Counted from the stretch's first letter, positions 16,575 through 24,190 are shown. The stretch is DNA of 58,955 nucleotides from Notoacmeibacter sp. (GCA_019912385.1 JAIOIW010000079.1:1-58955); one strand, 5' to 3'. Numbers and translations: made by a program. The notes: generated by a model not told the origin, from the sequence alone.

Positions 16575-16642
16575 AAAAAGCAGCGCCGGGAACAATCGCG
16601 CGCGCTGCTCTTCAAATCAAAAAGCCGCCCTCCCGGGGCGGC
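16575..16642 (-). promoter_or_regulatory. Two terminator-like hairpins in the argD leader
   Basis: On the minus strand, hairpin 1 is GCCGCCC / GGGCGGC (16624-16642) followed by TTTTT. Hairpin 2 is AGCAGCGC / GCGCTGCT (16579-16609, 15-base loop), followed by a T-run that includes its last stem base. Both lie between a good promoter and the argD ATG and have no upstream gene to terminate. Hairpin 1 would sit at the very 5' end of the transcript. They may act as attenuators or as mRNA stabilisers. Confidence 0.55.
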
Positions 16643-16651
16643 AGAGGCGGT

Positions 16652-16680
16652 AATATCGGGATTTCGGCCAACAGAGTCAA
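16652..16680 (-). promoter_or_regulatory. Sigma-70-type promoter of argD
   Basis: Minus strand TTGACT (-35, 16675-16680), a 17-base spacer and GATATT (-10, 16652-16657). This predicts a transcript start near 16645, about 95 bases before the argD ATG and right at the first leader hairpin. It is a prediction from consensus only. Confidence 0.5.
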
Positions 16681-16771
16681 TGAACCGGTTCGGCAGGGCC
16701 CGCAGGATCCACCGAAGGTGTGACAGAATTGACCCTGCGTCCAGCAAATATGGGGAAAACCGCAAAAAGCC

Positions 16772-16915
16772 GAATCACCACCGAGGCAGACTCTTGTAAC
16801 CGAGTCGGTCGATATTGTAGGTTTCTTGGGCATAAGAACTATATCTCGTGCGGCGAACCCAACACCTCAGTATGTGCGGTGCGTTCTGGTGAATTCCGGA
16901 ACCGGTGATGGATTC
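16772..16915 (+). promoter_or_regulatory. Cluster of CcrM (GANTC) methylation sites upstream of gcrA
   Basis: Four GANTC sites lie within 144 bp upstream of the gcrA ATG: GAATC 16772, GACTC 16789, GAGTC 16802 and GATTC 16911. At this base composition roughly one per 290 bp is expected. In Caulobacter, CcrM methylation of the gcrA promoter influences its cell-cycle timing, and GcrA itself works at methylated GANTC promoters. I could not place a -35/-10 pair with confidence. Confidence 0.5.
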
Positions 16916-16947
16916 GCATGAAATGCGGCAACTCGGGGATTTTCGAG

Positions 16948-17475
16948 ATGAACTGGACGGACGAACGCGTCGAACTCCTCAAGAAACTGTGGGCAGAGGG
17001 GCTGAGCGCCAGTCAGATCGCCGCGCAGCTCGGCGGCGTCAGCCGCAATGCGGTGATCGGCAAGGTACATCGCCTGAAGCTGTCGAGCCGGGGCCGCGCA
17101 ACATCCACTCCGTCCCGCCAGAAGAAGCAGGTTCGAATGAGCACCGGCGCGACCAAGGCGGCGTCGCGGGGGAACTCGCAGGGCCCGACGCGCTCGATCG
17201 TGGCAACGGCAGGCGCTACAGCCTTGCAAACCCAGTATGAAACCGATGCGATCGCAAAGCCGGTCCTGCGCCCCGCGGAGGAGGTTGTCGTACCGATTTC
17301 CCGGCGCCTCAAACTGATCGAACTGACGGAGCGGACATGCAAATGGCCAATCGGGGATCCGCTCAGCGAGGAGTTCCACTTTTGCGGCAATGATTCAAAC
17401 GAGGGCAATCCCTATTGCGGTTACCACTCCAAGCTTGCGTTCCAACCGGCTTCCGAACGGCGGCGGAACCGCTGA
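16948..17475 (+). CDS. gcrA: Cell-cycle regulator GcrA
   Basis: 175 residues starting MNWTDERVELLKKLWAEGLS, the near-invariant GcrA N-terminus; ten codons upstream in frame are not conserved in the family. The N-terminal helix-turn-helix (SASQIAAQLGGVSRNAVIGK) binds methylated GANTC DNA. The C-terminal part, ending in CKWPIGDPLSEEFHFCGN and YCGYHSKLAFQP, contacts sigma-70 in the characterised Caulobacter protein. GcrA recruits sigma-70 to cell-cycle promoters in alphaproteobacteria. It is convergent with phoU, 33 bp apart. Confidence 0.96.
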   Translation: MNWTDERVELLKKLWAEGLSASQIAAQLGGVSRNAVIGKVHRLKLSSRGRATSTPSRQKKQVRMSTGATKAASRGNSQGPTRSIVATAGATALQTQYETDAIAKPVLRPAEEVVVPISRRLKLIELTERTCKWPIGDPLSEEFHFCGNDSNEGNPYCGYHSKLAFQPASERRRNR

Positions 17476-17508
17476 CGCCGCTGCATTTCGGGTTTTCCCA
17501 AATCGCCA

Positions 17509-18228
17509 TCACTCGGGCTGGTCGACAATAACCGCGTTCGCCTCGTCGTCCTTCGGGCGCTCCAGCGGCATCTGCTTGCCCGTCGAAATATAAAATATGG
17601 TCTCGGCGATATTGGTCGCATGATCGCCGATGCGCTCGATATTCTTGGCGCAAAACAGCAAGTGCGTGCAGGCGGTGATGTTGCGCGGATCCTCCATCAT
17701 ATAAGTCAGCAGTTCGCGAAACATTGAGGTGTACATGACATCGATCTGCTCGTCGCGATCGCGCACATAGACCAGACGATCGACGGATCGCGAAGCATAG
17801 GCGTCAAGCACTTCCTTGAGTTGCGCGAGCGCAAGATCAGCCAGGGCCTCCAGGCCGCGATACAATCGTACCGGCTGGCTTTTGTCGGCCACGGCGGATG
17901 CCCGCTTCGCGATGTTCTTGCCCAGATCACCAACCCTCTCCAGATCGGCCGAGATCCGGATGGCGCCGATGATCTCCCGCAAATCCTGGGCCATGGGCTG
18001 GCGGCGCGCAATGATCAGGACCGCCTTGTCATCGATATCGCGCTCAGCGTCGTCAAGAACCGCGTCGGCCGCAATGACGCTCTCGGCCAGTCCGGCATCC
18101 GAATTGACAAGCGCCCTGACGGCATCGGAGACCATACGTTCTGCGTGGCCGCCCATCGTGGCTATTTTCGAGGAAAGGAAGCGCAAATCCTCGTCGAATG
18201 CCCTGACCATGTGGGAACCGCGGTTCAT
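17509..18228 (-). CDS. phoU: Phosphate signalling regulator PhoU
   Basis: 239 residues with two PhoU helical repeats, each with a metal-binding E/D-rich signature such as ERVGDLGKNIAKRA and ERIGDHATNIAE. PhoU restrains the PhoR kinase and the Pst transporter when phosphate is plentiful. The start MNRGSHMVRAFDEDLR is typical of rhizobial PhoU; 72 upstream in-frame codons cross inverted repeats and are rejected. The pstSCAB genes that usually precede phoU, and phoB that usually follows it, are missing here. Its next neighbour upstream on the same strand is phoR, 227 bp away. Confidence 0.94.
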   Translation of the reverse strand: MNRGSHMVRAFDEDLRFLSSKIATMGGHAERMVSDAVRALVNSDAGLAESVIAADAVLDDAERDIDDKAVLIIARRQPMAQDLREIIGAIRISADLERVGDLGKNIAKRASAVADKSQPVRLYRGLEALADLALAQLKEVLDAYASRSVDRLVYVRDRDEQIDVMYTSMFRELLTYMMEDPRNITACTHLLFCAKNIERIGDHATNIAETIFYISTGKQMPLERPKDDEANAVIVDQPE

Positions 18229-18359
18229 GTTTGCTTCCTTTCGCCCGGCCCGACCGCCGATGGGGTGTCGAAGCGCATTGCTTCGTGCCAGTTCACCTAG
18301 TGGTTCGTTTCCAACATTTGCATCCCGCTTGTATCGGTCGAGAGGGCAAATGATGGAAA

Positions 18360-18447
18360 CCACTAGCAAGCTTATGATTCTAGTGGAACTTTTAAATTTG
18401 ACATTCGATTTCGAGGTCGACATCGCGCGGGTATCGAATGTCAAATT
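18360..18447. repeat. Two inverted repeats between phoR and phoU
   Basis: A perfect 15-bp inverted repeat (AATTTGACATTCGAT at 18395-18409 and its complement at 18433-18447, 23-base spacer) lies just past the phoR stop. A second dyad, CCACTAG / CTAGTGG, lies at 18360-18386 with a 13-base loop. Neither has a good T-tract and the spacing does not fit a Pho box. They may be a terminator pair or the scar of a rearrangement at the spot where pstSCAB genes usually stand. Confidence 0.5.
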
Positions 18448-18454
18448 CGTTCCA

Positions 18455-19729
18455 TTAGGTCAAATCGCCGCGCTCGGGAAGAACGACCGTGAATGTCGAA
18501 CCTTTGCCGACTTCCGATTCCACCAGCAACTTGCCGCGATGCCGCGTCAGGATATGCTTGACGATCGAGAGTCCGAGGCCGGTCCCTTTTTGAACCCGGC
18601 TTGTCTCGACGTCGACGCGATAAAAGCGCTCGGTGATCCGTGGAATATGCTCCCGGGGAATGCCCTGCCCGAAATCCTGGATCGAAACCGCGATCGCGTC
18701 GGCACCATCCGATTTCCGGCGTTCGATCGATACCACGACCCGTTTCCCCGACTGTGCATACTTGTATGCGTTCGACAGAAGGTTTTCGAAGACCTGTATC
18801 AGTTCGTCGCGATCGCCCGGCACTTCGAGCCTACCGTCGGGATAATGTTCCTCGACGGAAATGCCCTGCTCGGTGGCCAGGTTTTCCAGCGACCGGACGA
18901 CGCCGGATACGATATCACGAATATCCACAAGCTTGTCGGGCCGTGAATAGGGTTTCATTTCGAGCCGGGAAAGTGACAGCAGGTCGTCGATCAAACGGGC
19001 CATCCTGTCGGTCTGAGCCTTCATGATGACCAGGAACTTTTTCTGGGCGGCCGGATCATTCCGGGCGGGCCCGCCCAGTGTCTCGATGAAGCCCGATATC
19101 GATGCCAGCGGCGTTCTCAGTTCATGGCTGGCGTTCGCTATGAAGTCGGACCGCATCTTTTCGATCCGCCGCAGTTCGCCGCGATCGGAGAATGCGAGAA
19201 GAAAAAGTCCGCCGGCGCGGTCAACAGCGGCCGCCGACACCTGATACCAGCGTTCGATCGGAACGCGTTCGTGATATTCCTGCAAACTGGCGCGGCCGTC
19301 ACGAATGACACGCGCGACAAGTTCCACCATCTCCGGCGCCCTGAACTTCAGTGGCAATGCCATGCCGGGGGTCAGTTCGCCAAAGGCCAAGATGGCGGCC
19401 TTGTTTGCGAATACAATGTCCATTTCCCGATCGAAAATGACCATCGGATCATCAAGTGCATCGGCGAGGAGCCGGGCCGGCAGCAGCTCCTTCGTATCCG
19501 CGGATGTTCCCTGCAACCCTTGGTTCTTGCCAGTCGGCCAACGGCTTGAGCGCGCAAGGGCGGCGACACCCGCCACCAGCAGGAACCCCGCAATGGCAGC
19601 GGCAAGCAACCGCGGTTCGAGGACCACCATTACGGCCAGCACAAGAAACACCGCCACCAGGGTCTGGCGGGCCTCGCTCAGCTTTTGCGTCCAGCGCGAG
19701 GGCTGCCTATTTCCGGCATTGTCGTTCAT
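18455..19729 (-). CDS. phoR: Phosphate regulon sensor histidine kinase PhoR
   Basis: 424 residues. Two N-terminal transmembrane helices (about 22-62) are followed by a PAS domain (about 90-190), a HisKA domain with the phospho-accepting histidine in FIANASHELRTPLASI, and a HATPase_c domain with NLLSNAYKYAQSGKRV and GTGLGLSIVKHIL. This is the standard PhoR layout for inner-membrane sensing of Pst-transporter status and phosphorylation of PhoB. No phoB or pst gene is adjacent. It is divergent from ppk2, sharing a 114-bp promoter region, so phosphate sensing and polyphosphate metabolism are placed back to back. Confidence 0.92.
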   Translation of the reverse strand: MNDNAGNRQPSRWTQKLSEARQTLVAVFLVLAVMVVLEPRLLAAAIAGFLLVAGVAALARSSRWPTGKNQGLQGTSADTKELLPARLLADALDDPMVIFDREMDIVFANKAAILAFGELTPGMALPLKFRAPEMVELVARVIRDGRASLQEYHERVPIERWYQVSAAAVDRAGGLFLLAFSDRGELRRIEKMRSDFIANASHELRTPLASISGFIETLGGPARNDPAAQKKFLVIMKAQTDRMARLIDDLLSLSRLEMKPYSRPDKLVDIRDIVSGVVRSLENLATEQGISVEEHYPDGRLEVPGDRDELIQVFENLLSNAYKYAQSGKRVVVSIERRKSDGADAIAVSIQDFGQGIPREHIPRITERFYRVDVETSRVQKGTGLGLSIVKHILTRHRGKLLVESEVGKGSTFTVVLPERGDLT

Positions 19730-19843
19730 CGTGTGCCAGTTCCTGAATTCGATGCCGATTTTACGGTTGTCGGTGAGGACCGTCTGGAATCGAATCTTTC
19801 TTCCTCATAGCATGTCGGCGAAATTCATGAAGGTTGTAAGAAA

Positions 19844-20746
19844 ATGGCCAAGCGCAAAACCCATGTCGGCGATACGAAGCTTGAACCGATCGAAATCATT
19901 GTCGGCGGCGAGAAACGCGTGTTCGACATTGGCGACCCGATTGTCCCGGATTGGATCGAAGACAAGAAGATGGAGTCGGGCAACTATCCCTACAAGGAAC
20001 CGCTCAATCGCGATCACTACGAGAAGGTCCTGGAAGACCTTCAGGAAGAATTGGTCAAGCTCCAGGCATGGCTGCAAAAGACGGGCGAGCGCATGATGAT
20101 CCTGTTCGAGGGTCGCGATGCGGCGGGCAAAGGTGGAACGATTGCCGTTTTCCGTCAATTCCTCAATCCGCGCGGCGCGCGAAACATAGCGCTCGCCAAG
20201 CCCACGGACGCGGAACGCATGCAATGGTATTTCCAGCGCTATGTGGTCCATTTTCCGACAGCCGGCGAGATCGTGACCTTTGACCGCTCATGGTACAACC
20301 GCGGTGGCGTGGAACCGGTCATGGGCTTTTGCACGCCGGAACAGCATCGCAAGTTTCTGGAGGATGCACCCTATTTCGAGCGCATGGTCGCCGATGAAGG
20401 CATCCATTTTTTCAAGATCTGGCTGAATATCGGTCAGGAGATGCAACTCCGGCGATTTCATGATCGCGTCCACAGCCGGTTGAAGAGCTGGAAGTTCTCG
20501 CCGATGGACATTGCCGGAATGACGCGCTGGGACGACTATACCAGGCATCGCGACAGCATGATCACGAGCACGCACGCGGAACATGCTCCATGGACCGTGA
20601 TCCGGGCAAACGACAAGCGCCGGGCAAGGATCGAAGCCATACGGAAAGTCCTCTTGTCGATCGACTATGCAGGGCGCAACAAGAAAGCCATCGACGAGCC
20701 CGACCCGCTCATTGTCGGCGCCGGACCGGCAATGCTCGACGCCTGA
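19844..20746 (+). CDS. ppk2: Polyphosphate kinase 2 family protein
   Basis: 300 residues, the usual length for a single-domain PPK2. Walker A is GRDAAGKGG (90-98), Walker B FDRSWYNR (146-153), followed by the lid region with HDRVHSRLKSWKFSPMD. PPK2 enzymes phosphorylate nucleoside di- or monophosphates from polyphosphate, or make polyphosphate. Which nucleotide is used cannot be read from the sequence, though single-domain proteins of this length are usually class I (NDP to NTP). It is divergent from phoR. Its 3' end overlaps the stranded end of the interrupted glycosyltransferase gene. Confidence 0.93.
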   Translation: MAKRKTHVGDTKLEPIEIIVGGEKRVFDIGDPIVPDWIEDKKMESGNYPYKEPLNRDHYEKVLEDLQEELVKLQAWLQKTGERMMILFEGRDAAGKGGTIAVFRQFLNPRGARNIALAKPTDAERMQWYFQRYVVHFPTAGEIVTFDRSWYNRGGVEPVMGFCTPEQHRKFLEDAPYFERMVADEGIHFFKIWLNIGQEMQLRRFHDRVHSRLKSWKFSPMDIAGMTRWDDYTRHRDSMITSTHAEHAPWTVIRANDKRRARIEAIRKVLLSIDYAGRNKKAIDEPDPLIVGAGPAMLDA

Positions 20747-20804
20747 CCAGGTCGTGCGCGCGCCGCGCAATTCGCTTGTGCGGCGTCTTCTCCCACAAAT
20801 GCGG
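20709..20804 (-). pseudogene. Displaced 3' end of the interrupted glycosyltransferase gene
   Basis: Read on the minus strand from the left repeat, this encodes HLWEKTPHKRIARRAHDLVR and a few more residues to a stop inside the ppk2 3' end. Rhizobial family-2 glycosyltransferases end with a WEKTxHG-type motif right after the AAWRALxQLI segment. The latter segment is now found 4.5 kb away, at the end of the gene at 25330-27185. Joining the two at the shared CACAAATGCGG restores one continuous frame, so this is the original gene end cut off by the insertion. Confidence 0.8.
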
Positions 20805-20821
20805 CCTTATGTATCAACTGC
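20794..20821. repeat. Left direct repeat (att-like) of the accessory element
   Basis: CACAAATGCGGC, CTTAT, GTATCAACTGC. It matches the right copy at 25343-25369 except in the middle (five bases against four). The outer CACAAATGCGG part belongs to the host gene frame. The inner part is one base too long for that frame, so it probably comes from the element. Confidence 0.8.
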
Positions 20822-20843
20822 ACCAACTGAAAGAGATACGCAA

Positions 20844-20987
20844 ATGACTGAATTAGCTACAATTTCGGCCAAACAACGCAGCAAGGCGCGGATAGTATGG
20901 CCTCCGAAGTGGAAGCAATCCATAATTACTAGAATAGCGCGGCTGTTGGGCGTGCATGTCGAGATCGGTCATACCTTGGAGAGGTAG
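20844..20987 (+). CDS. Possible 47-residue basic protein at the element's left end
   Basis: ATG preceded by GAAAGAGAT eight bases upstream, directly inside the left repeat. It encodes a short basic protein (MTELATISAKQRSKARIVWP at the start) with no known domain. The last 19 bp overlap the convergent gene. Its placement next to the junction is where small directionality factors or leader genes often lie, but there is no sequence evidence for that. Confidence 0.3.
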   Translation: MTELATISAKQRSKARIVWPPKWKQSIITRIARLLGVHVEIGHTLER

Positions 20988-21292
20988 GGCATGAATGCGC
21001 GCAGCATGTCCATGTCTTCCACCTTCCCAATGATGCGCGCCGCCTTGGAGTTCAGTTTCCGGATCAAGACCTGATCGACGCTTGGCGCTATCGCCTCTTT
21101 GCAACTGCTAGCAATTTCCCCAATTTCAGAACTGCTGTCGAAGAGAACGAAAGAGGTCGGCTCCAGCCACCATGTCTCAGCGTGCCATTGAATCGCGGCA
21201 TAGAGATCGTCTCTCCGCTTTCCGGCACTTATTCCGTCAACCGTTTTCTGCTCAATCCTGAATGTAAGCCAGTAGTCTTTGACATCGGCCAT
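20969..21292 (-). CDS. Hypothetical protein, accessory element
   Basis: 107 residues from an ATG behind GGAGAGGC. No known domain; the N-terminal half (MADVKDYWLTFRIEQKTVDG) has the look of a small mixed alpha/beta protein, with KRRDDLYAAIQWHAETWWLE following. The frame is open far upstream but that region is the divergent gene. Starts 37 bp from the divergent winged-helix-like gene, so the two probably share a control region. Confidence 0.6.
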   Translation of the reverse strand: MADVKDYWLTFRIEQKTVDGISAGKRRDDLYAAIQWHAETWWLEPTSFVLFDSSSEIGEIASSCKEAIAPSVDQVLIRKLNSKAARIIGKVEDMDMLRAFMPYLSKV

Positions 21293-21329
21293 GCCTCTCC
21301 CGCCTTTCTGCCCCGCAGGGAGATTACTT

Positions 21330-21791
21330 ATGCCTAGGGCTGAATACAACGTCTCCCGCCAGCGCTCGCGCGGTAACCCGATAGCCATCAGCGCCCTGCT
21401 GACTTGGCGGGGAAGGCGTCTGCGGTCTCTCCGCACTGGCGAGGGCCAGGTATCCGAGATCGAAGCCGACATTGCCGCGATAGACCGGGTGCTGGTCAAC
21501 GTCCTTGGCTTTAACGGTGACATAGCCGAAGCCTCACGCGATTTCAGGCGGGAAGCCCTGTTCAGGCGCGGGGAACTGAAACGCGCCGTTCTGGACGTTC
21601 TCAGGCAGGCAAACGGGCCGCTAACAACGCGGCAGATCACCGCGCGCGTCATGGCCATCAAAGGCAAGGAACTCCAGCCGGGTCGGGTATCCAAGGAATG
21701 GATCAACCGCGTGCGCAAGGTGTGTCAGAAGCTGGAGACGGTTGATACGGTGCGCGTTGACGGCGTGCAGAGGTGGAAACGACGGGCCTAA
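21330..21791 (+). CDS. Hypothetical protein with a possible winged-helix C-terminus
   Basis: 153 residues from an ATG with GGGAG seven bases upstream; the 17 upstream in-frame codons overlap the divergent gene's start. Residues about 85-150 (RRGELKRAVLDVLRQANGPL, TTRQITARVMAIKG) resemble a winged helix-turn-helix. The N-terminal part predicts a helical segment (GEGQVSEIEADIAAIDRVLV). A DNA-binding role in the element is plausible but unproven. Confidence 0.6.
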   Translation: MPRAEYNVSRQRSRGNPIAISALLTWRGRRLRSLRTGEGQVSEIEADIAAIDRVLVNVLGFNGDIAEASRDFRREALFRRGELKRAVLDVLRQANGPLTTRQITARVMAIKGKELQPGRVSKEWINRVRKVCQKLETVDTVRVDGVQRWKRRA

Positions 21792-21866
21792 GCCCGCCGT
21801 CTCCGGTCTGCCTGCATTGGGCATGATAGGGGCCTCAATAGGCCGCAAAATGGTGTGATCGCGTAC

Positions 21867-22193
21867 CTAACGCCTTGCTTTCCGCCATCCCGCCGCACGC
21901 GCTTCCGCCTCTGAGCAAAACCAACGCTCGCCGTACTCCGGGCGAATGACCGTGCTGTTGTAATATTTCTGGCCCGGAACGTGATAAATCCGCTCGCCGG
22001 AATTGATGCTGATATTGCCCTTGATGTCGCAGGCCGCCGACGTCGATTGCGATAGCCCGTAGCGATAAATCTGCACGGTGTGGTCTTGCGAAACAGGGAA
22101 ATGGGTTGCGAGTGCCGCCGCCGCCAAACCGGCAATTATCGCTGCCGGTAGAATAGGCCGCATCCGTATTGTCAAAGGACCCTTGCGCACCAT
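21867..22193 (-). CDS. Secreted or anchored sunset-domain protein
   Basis: 108 residues. An N-terminal hydrophobic segment (ILPAAIIAGLAAAALATHF) acts as a signal or anchor. The C-terminal 55 residues, with CDIKGNISINSGERIYHVPG and GERWFCSEAEARAAGWRKAR, form the sunset domain usually found at the end of secreted thermonuclease-like proteins such as ExoI. Here it stands without the nuclease. Two conserved cysteines probably pair. The role of the domain alone is not known. Confidence 0.75.
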   Translation of the reverse strand: MVRKGPLTIRMRPILPAAIIAGLAAAALATHFPVSQDHTVQIYRYGLSQSTSAACDIKGNISINSGERIYHVPGQKYYNSTVIRPEYGERWFCSEAEARAAGWRKARR

Positions 22194-22400
22194 GGGAACC
22201 CCGCACGCCGCTTTCCAAGCGGCATGATGTTGCCGCCGAGTTAAACCCTAATGATCGCGGGAGGGCGGATTTTAGACAAATCGCGCGGATGGCGTACGGC
22301 CGGTGTCATCCGCGAAAGCGTCAAGAGCGCCAAAAACTGGCAGGCCCGGAAACGGCGAAAGCGATAGTTGGCAGGGTGCGGGAAAGGAATATCCGCGCAT

Positions 22401-22739
22401 TTATGAATGCCCGAGCGCAGACCTGACCTCTTCCTCGATTTCCAGAAGAGCAGCATTAAGCTTGTTGTCGAGGTTGCCAACGGTCTTGTAGGCATCCTTG
22501 CGGTTTCGAATGACCAAGATAACTATAAGCCGTTCTTGGATAATGTGATAAACGACGCGGTGATCGCCCCCAGCCTTGATGCGATAGAACTTTGGGTGGC
22601 CCTTGACTTTTTCGACTCCGCGCGGTCGCGGGTCGGAAGGAAGGGCTTCGATCGCCTTAACGATTTTGCGCTGGTCGTCTTTTGTAAGCTTTTTCAGCTC
22701 CCGCTTTGCAGCGGGAGCGAAAACGATTTCGGGTTCCAA
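22401..22739 (-). CDS. RelE/ParE-family toxin
   Basis: 112 residues. The N-terminus (VFAPAAKRELKKLTKDDQRK) and the core segments GHPKFYRIKAGGDHRVVYHI and VILVIRNRKDAY are those of RelE-type ribosome-dependent mRNA interferases. It lies 27 bp downstream of a Phd/YefM-type antitoxin gene on the same strand, the usual antitoxin-first order. About 25 residues at the C-terminus extend beyond the typical RelE fold. The pair probably stabilises the element in the host. Confidence 0.85.
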   Translation of the reverse strand: MEPEIVFAPAAKRELKKLTKDDQRKIVKAIEALPSDPRPRGVEKVKGHPKFYRIKAGGDHRVVYHIIQERLIVILVIRNRKDAYKTVGNLDNKLNAALLEIEEEVRSALGHS

Positions 22740-22766
22740 GGGTATCCCCCCTTTGTGAATACGGAG

Positions 22767-23036
22767 TCAGTCAATGCCCAACTCCTTTTTGAGATCACTC
22801 ATCTTGGTTCCTCCCTCTCTCAAGAACTCTGACAACGCACTTTCCGCCCGCTCTTCGTCGATCTGAGCTTCCAACTCCGCAAGCGCCTCCAATAGTTCAA
22901 GCCGCACCATCGCGACTGACTTCGAATGCTTGCGAATGATGACGGGGCCTTCGTGGAATGCCGCGTCAAAAACTTCCGAAAATTTTCCTCGTGCTTCCGA
23001 TGCCGTGAATTCCTTCCTGACGGTTGTCATTTGCAT
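22767..23036 (-). CDS. Phd/YefM-type antitoxin
   Basis: 89 residues. The N-terminal Phd/YefM fold is visible in EFTASEARGKFSEVFDAAF and EGPVIIRKHSKSVAMVRLE. The C-terminal tail (LSEFLREGGTKMSDLKKELG) is the flexible part that would neutralise the toxin. Antitoxins of this group repress their own promoter together with the toxin. Three tandem 9-mers sit 16 bp upstream of the ATG and are the likely operator. Confidence 0.85.
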   Translation of the reverse strand: MQMTTVRKEFTASEARGKFSEVFDAAFHEGPVIIRKHSKSVAMVRLELLEALAELEAQIDEERAESALSEFLREGGTKMSDLKKELGID

Positions 23037-23051
23037 GGTCCTTTTTGTGTT

Positions 23052-23078
23052 TTGTACGACTTGTACATATTGTACGCC
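23052..23078 (-). promoter_or_regulatory. Triple 9-bp repeat operator of the toxin-antitoxin pair
   Basis: TTGTACGAC, TTGTACATA and TTGTACGCC follow each other without a gap, each with a GTAC dyad centre. The block lies 16-42 bp upstream of the antitoxin start, where autoregulatory operators of Phd/YefM systems lie. The 9-bp step places sites a little under one helical turn apart. Confidence 0.6.
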
Positions 23079-23139
23079 TTCGCGTCAATAACACGACCGA
23101 AACAAGAATGTTTCGTAAACAGATGCGACATAATCGCAC

Positions 23140-24096
23140 TCATCGCTGCCAGTACCCGGCCCACACCCGGCTAACCGGCGCGACCATCGCTGCGGAAAGC
23201 AGCGCGTAGGCATTCGAGCCGTTATCATTGCGGCGGTTATCCTCAAGCCAAGCCGAGTGGTTTGCATACTGGTACAGGTACTGCGGGGAAACGTGGTGAT
23301 GCTGGCCAGACACCATGCGGCGCAGGCGGGAGAAAAAGCTTTCAACCCAATTCGTATGCTTGCCGTGGTCGCTGTAAACTTCCGAGTGGTTCACGCGCTC
23401 TGTCTGCCAGCCATCATGCAACAGGTCCCAATGGGAAGCCTCGTCGGCGTGAAGGAAGGCCAGACGGTCAACGTGCATCTTGGCAAGTTCGACGCCTTGG
23501 GCTTCGCTCTTGGTTACGAAAGGAACGGTGCGGCCAAGACGCTCACGGAAGGCCACCACGACGCGGCGGGTGCCAGTCTGGTGTTGGGCAAGGCGACGGT
23601 CCTTGCGATCCTCACGGCGGTTCTCCGGGCGGATATGACCACCGAAATAGGCACCGTCAACCTCAACGTCCCCGTCCATCTGCTCGCCGGTATGAACGTG
23701 ATAGCCAAGGGCTTCGCGAAGCTTGTGACCGAGAACCCAAGCCGTCTTGTACTGGACGTCCAGATCGCGGGAAAGCTGCAAAGCCGAAAGGCCCTTGGCG
23801 GCGTTCACGAAAATGCAGATCGCGCCGAGAATGTCGGTGAAGCCCAGCTTGCGGCTGGCGAAGATCGTACCGGACGTAACCGAGAACTGCGCATGGCAGG
23901 CGACGCACTTGAACCGGCGACGAGTGGAAATGTCATAGGTTTCGGTGCAGCCGCACTTGGGGCAAACAGCCTGGCCCCTTGTTTCCGGCCAGCGCAACTG
24001 GCGGAACGTCTCGTATGCCTTTTCCTCACCCGCCTTGTAGATCGATTTCAGGGAAAGCGTGCGGGCTTGTGCGGAAAGAAGGAAGTGTTGGGCCAT
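23140..24096 (-). CDS. IS1595-family transposase
   Basis: 318 residues. An N-terminal zinc ribbon (CPKCG...FKCVACHAQFSVTSGT) is followed by the DDE domain of the IS1595/ISXO2 group: VEVDGAYFGG, a second acidic site near HADEASHWDLL, and HTNWVESFFSRLRRM with the glutamate. All catalytic positions appear intact. I found no terminal inverted repeats or 8-bp target duplication close to the gene. It also has a large regulated upstream region, so it may be a resident gene of the larger element rather than a simple insertion sequence. Divergent from the DUF6471 gene. Confidence 0.85.
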   Translation of the reverse strand: MAQHFLLSAQARTLSLKSIYKAGEEKAYETFRQLRWPETRGQAVCPKCGCTETYDISTRRRFKCVACHAQFSVTSGTIFASRKLGFTDILGAICIFVNAAKGLSALQLSRDLDVQYKTAWVLGHKLREALGYHVHTGEQMDGDVEVDGAYFGGHIRPENRREDRKDRRLAQHQTGTRRVVVAFRERLGRTVPFVTKSEAQGVELAKMHVDRLAFLHADEASHWDLLHDGWQTERVNHSEVYSDHGKHTNWVESFFSRLRRMVSGQHHHVSPQYLYQYANHSAWLEDNRRNDNGSNAYALLSAAMVAPVSRVWAGYWQR

Positions 24097-24109
24097 TTGT
24101 CATCGTTTC

Positions 24110-24190
24110 CATTACGTATGTAACGTATATGGTACGTTGACGTAGCGAGTACAAGGGCATATGTCATTATTTACGATACAAAACGTAATG
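24110..24190. promoter_or_regulatory. Operator-like ACGTA repeats between transposase and DUF6471 genes
   Basis: The divergent intergenic region carries repeated ACGTA-type cores at 24114, 24123, 24133 and 24140. It also has an 8-bp inverted pair CATTACGT (24110-24117) and ACGTAATG (24183-24190), one next to each gene start. Such symmetry suggests a shared repressor acting on both promoters; the DUF6471 protein is the obvious candidate. Confidence 0.5.

Noticed and set aside
18395-18422. Pho box between phoR and phoU (TTGACAT followed by TCGACAT).
   Set aside because: The two half-sites are not at the 11-bp repeat distance required, and the stretch is better explained by the inverted repeat.
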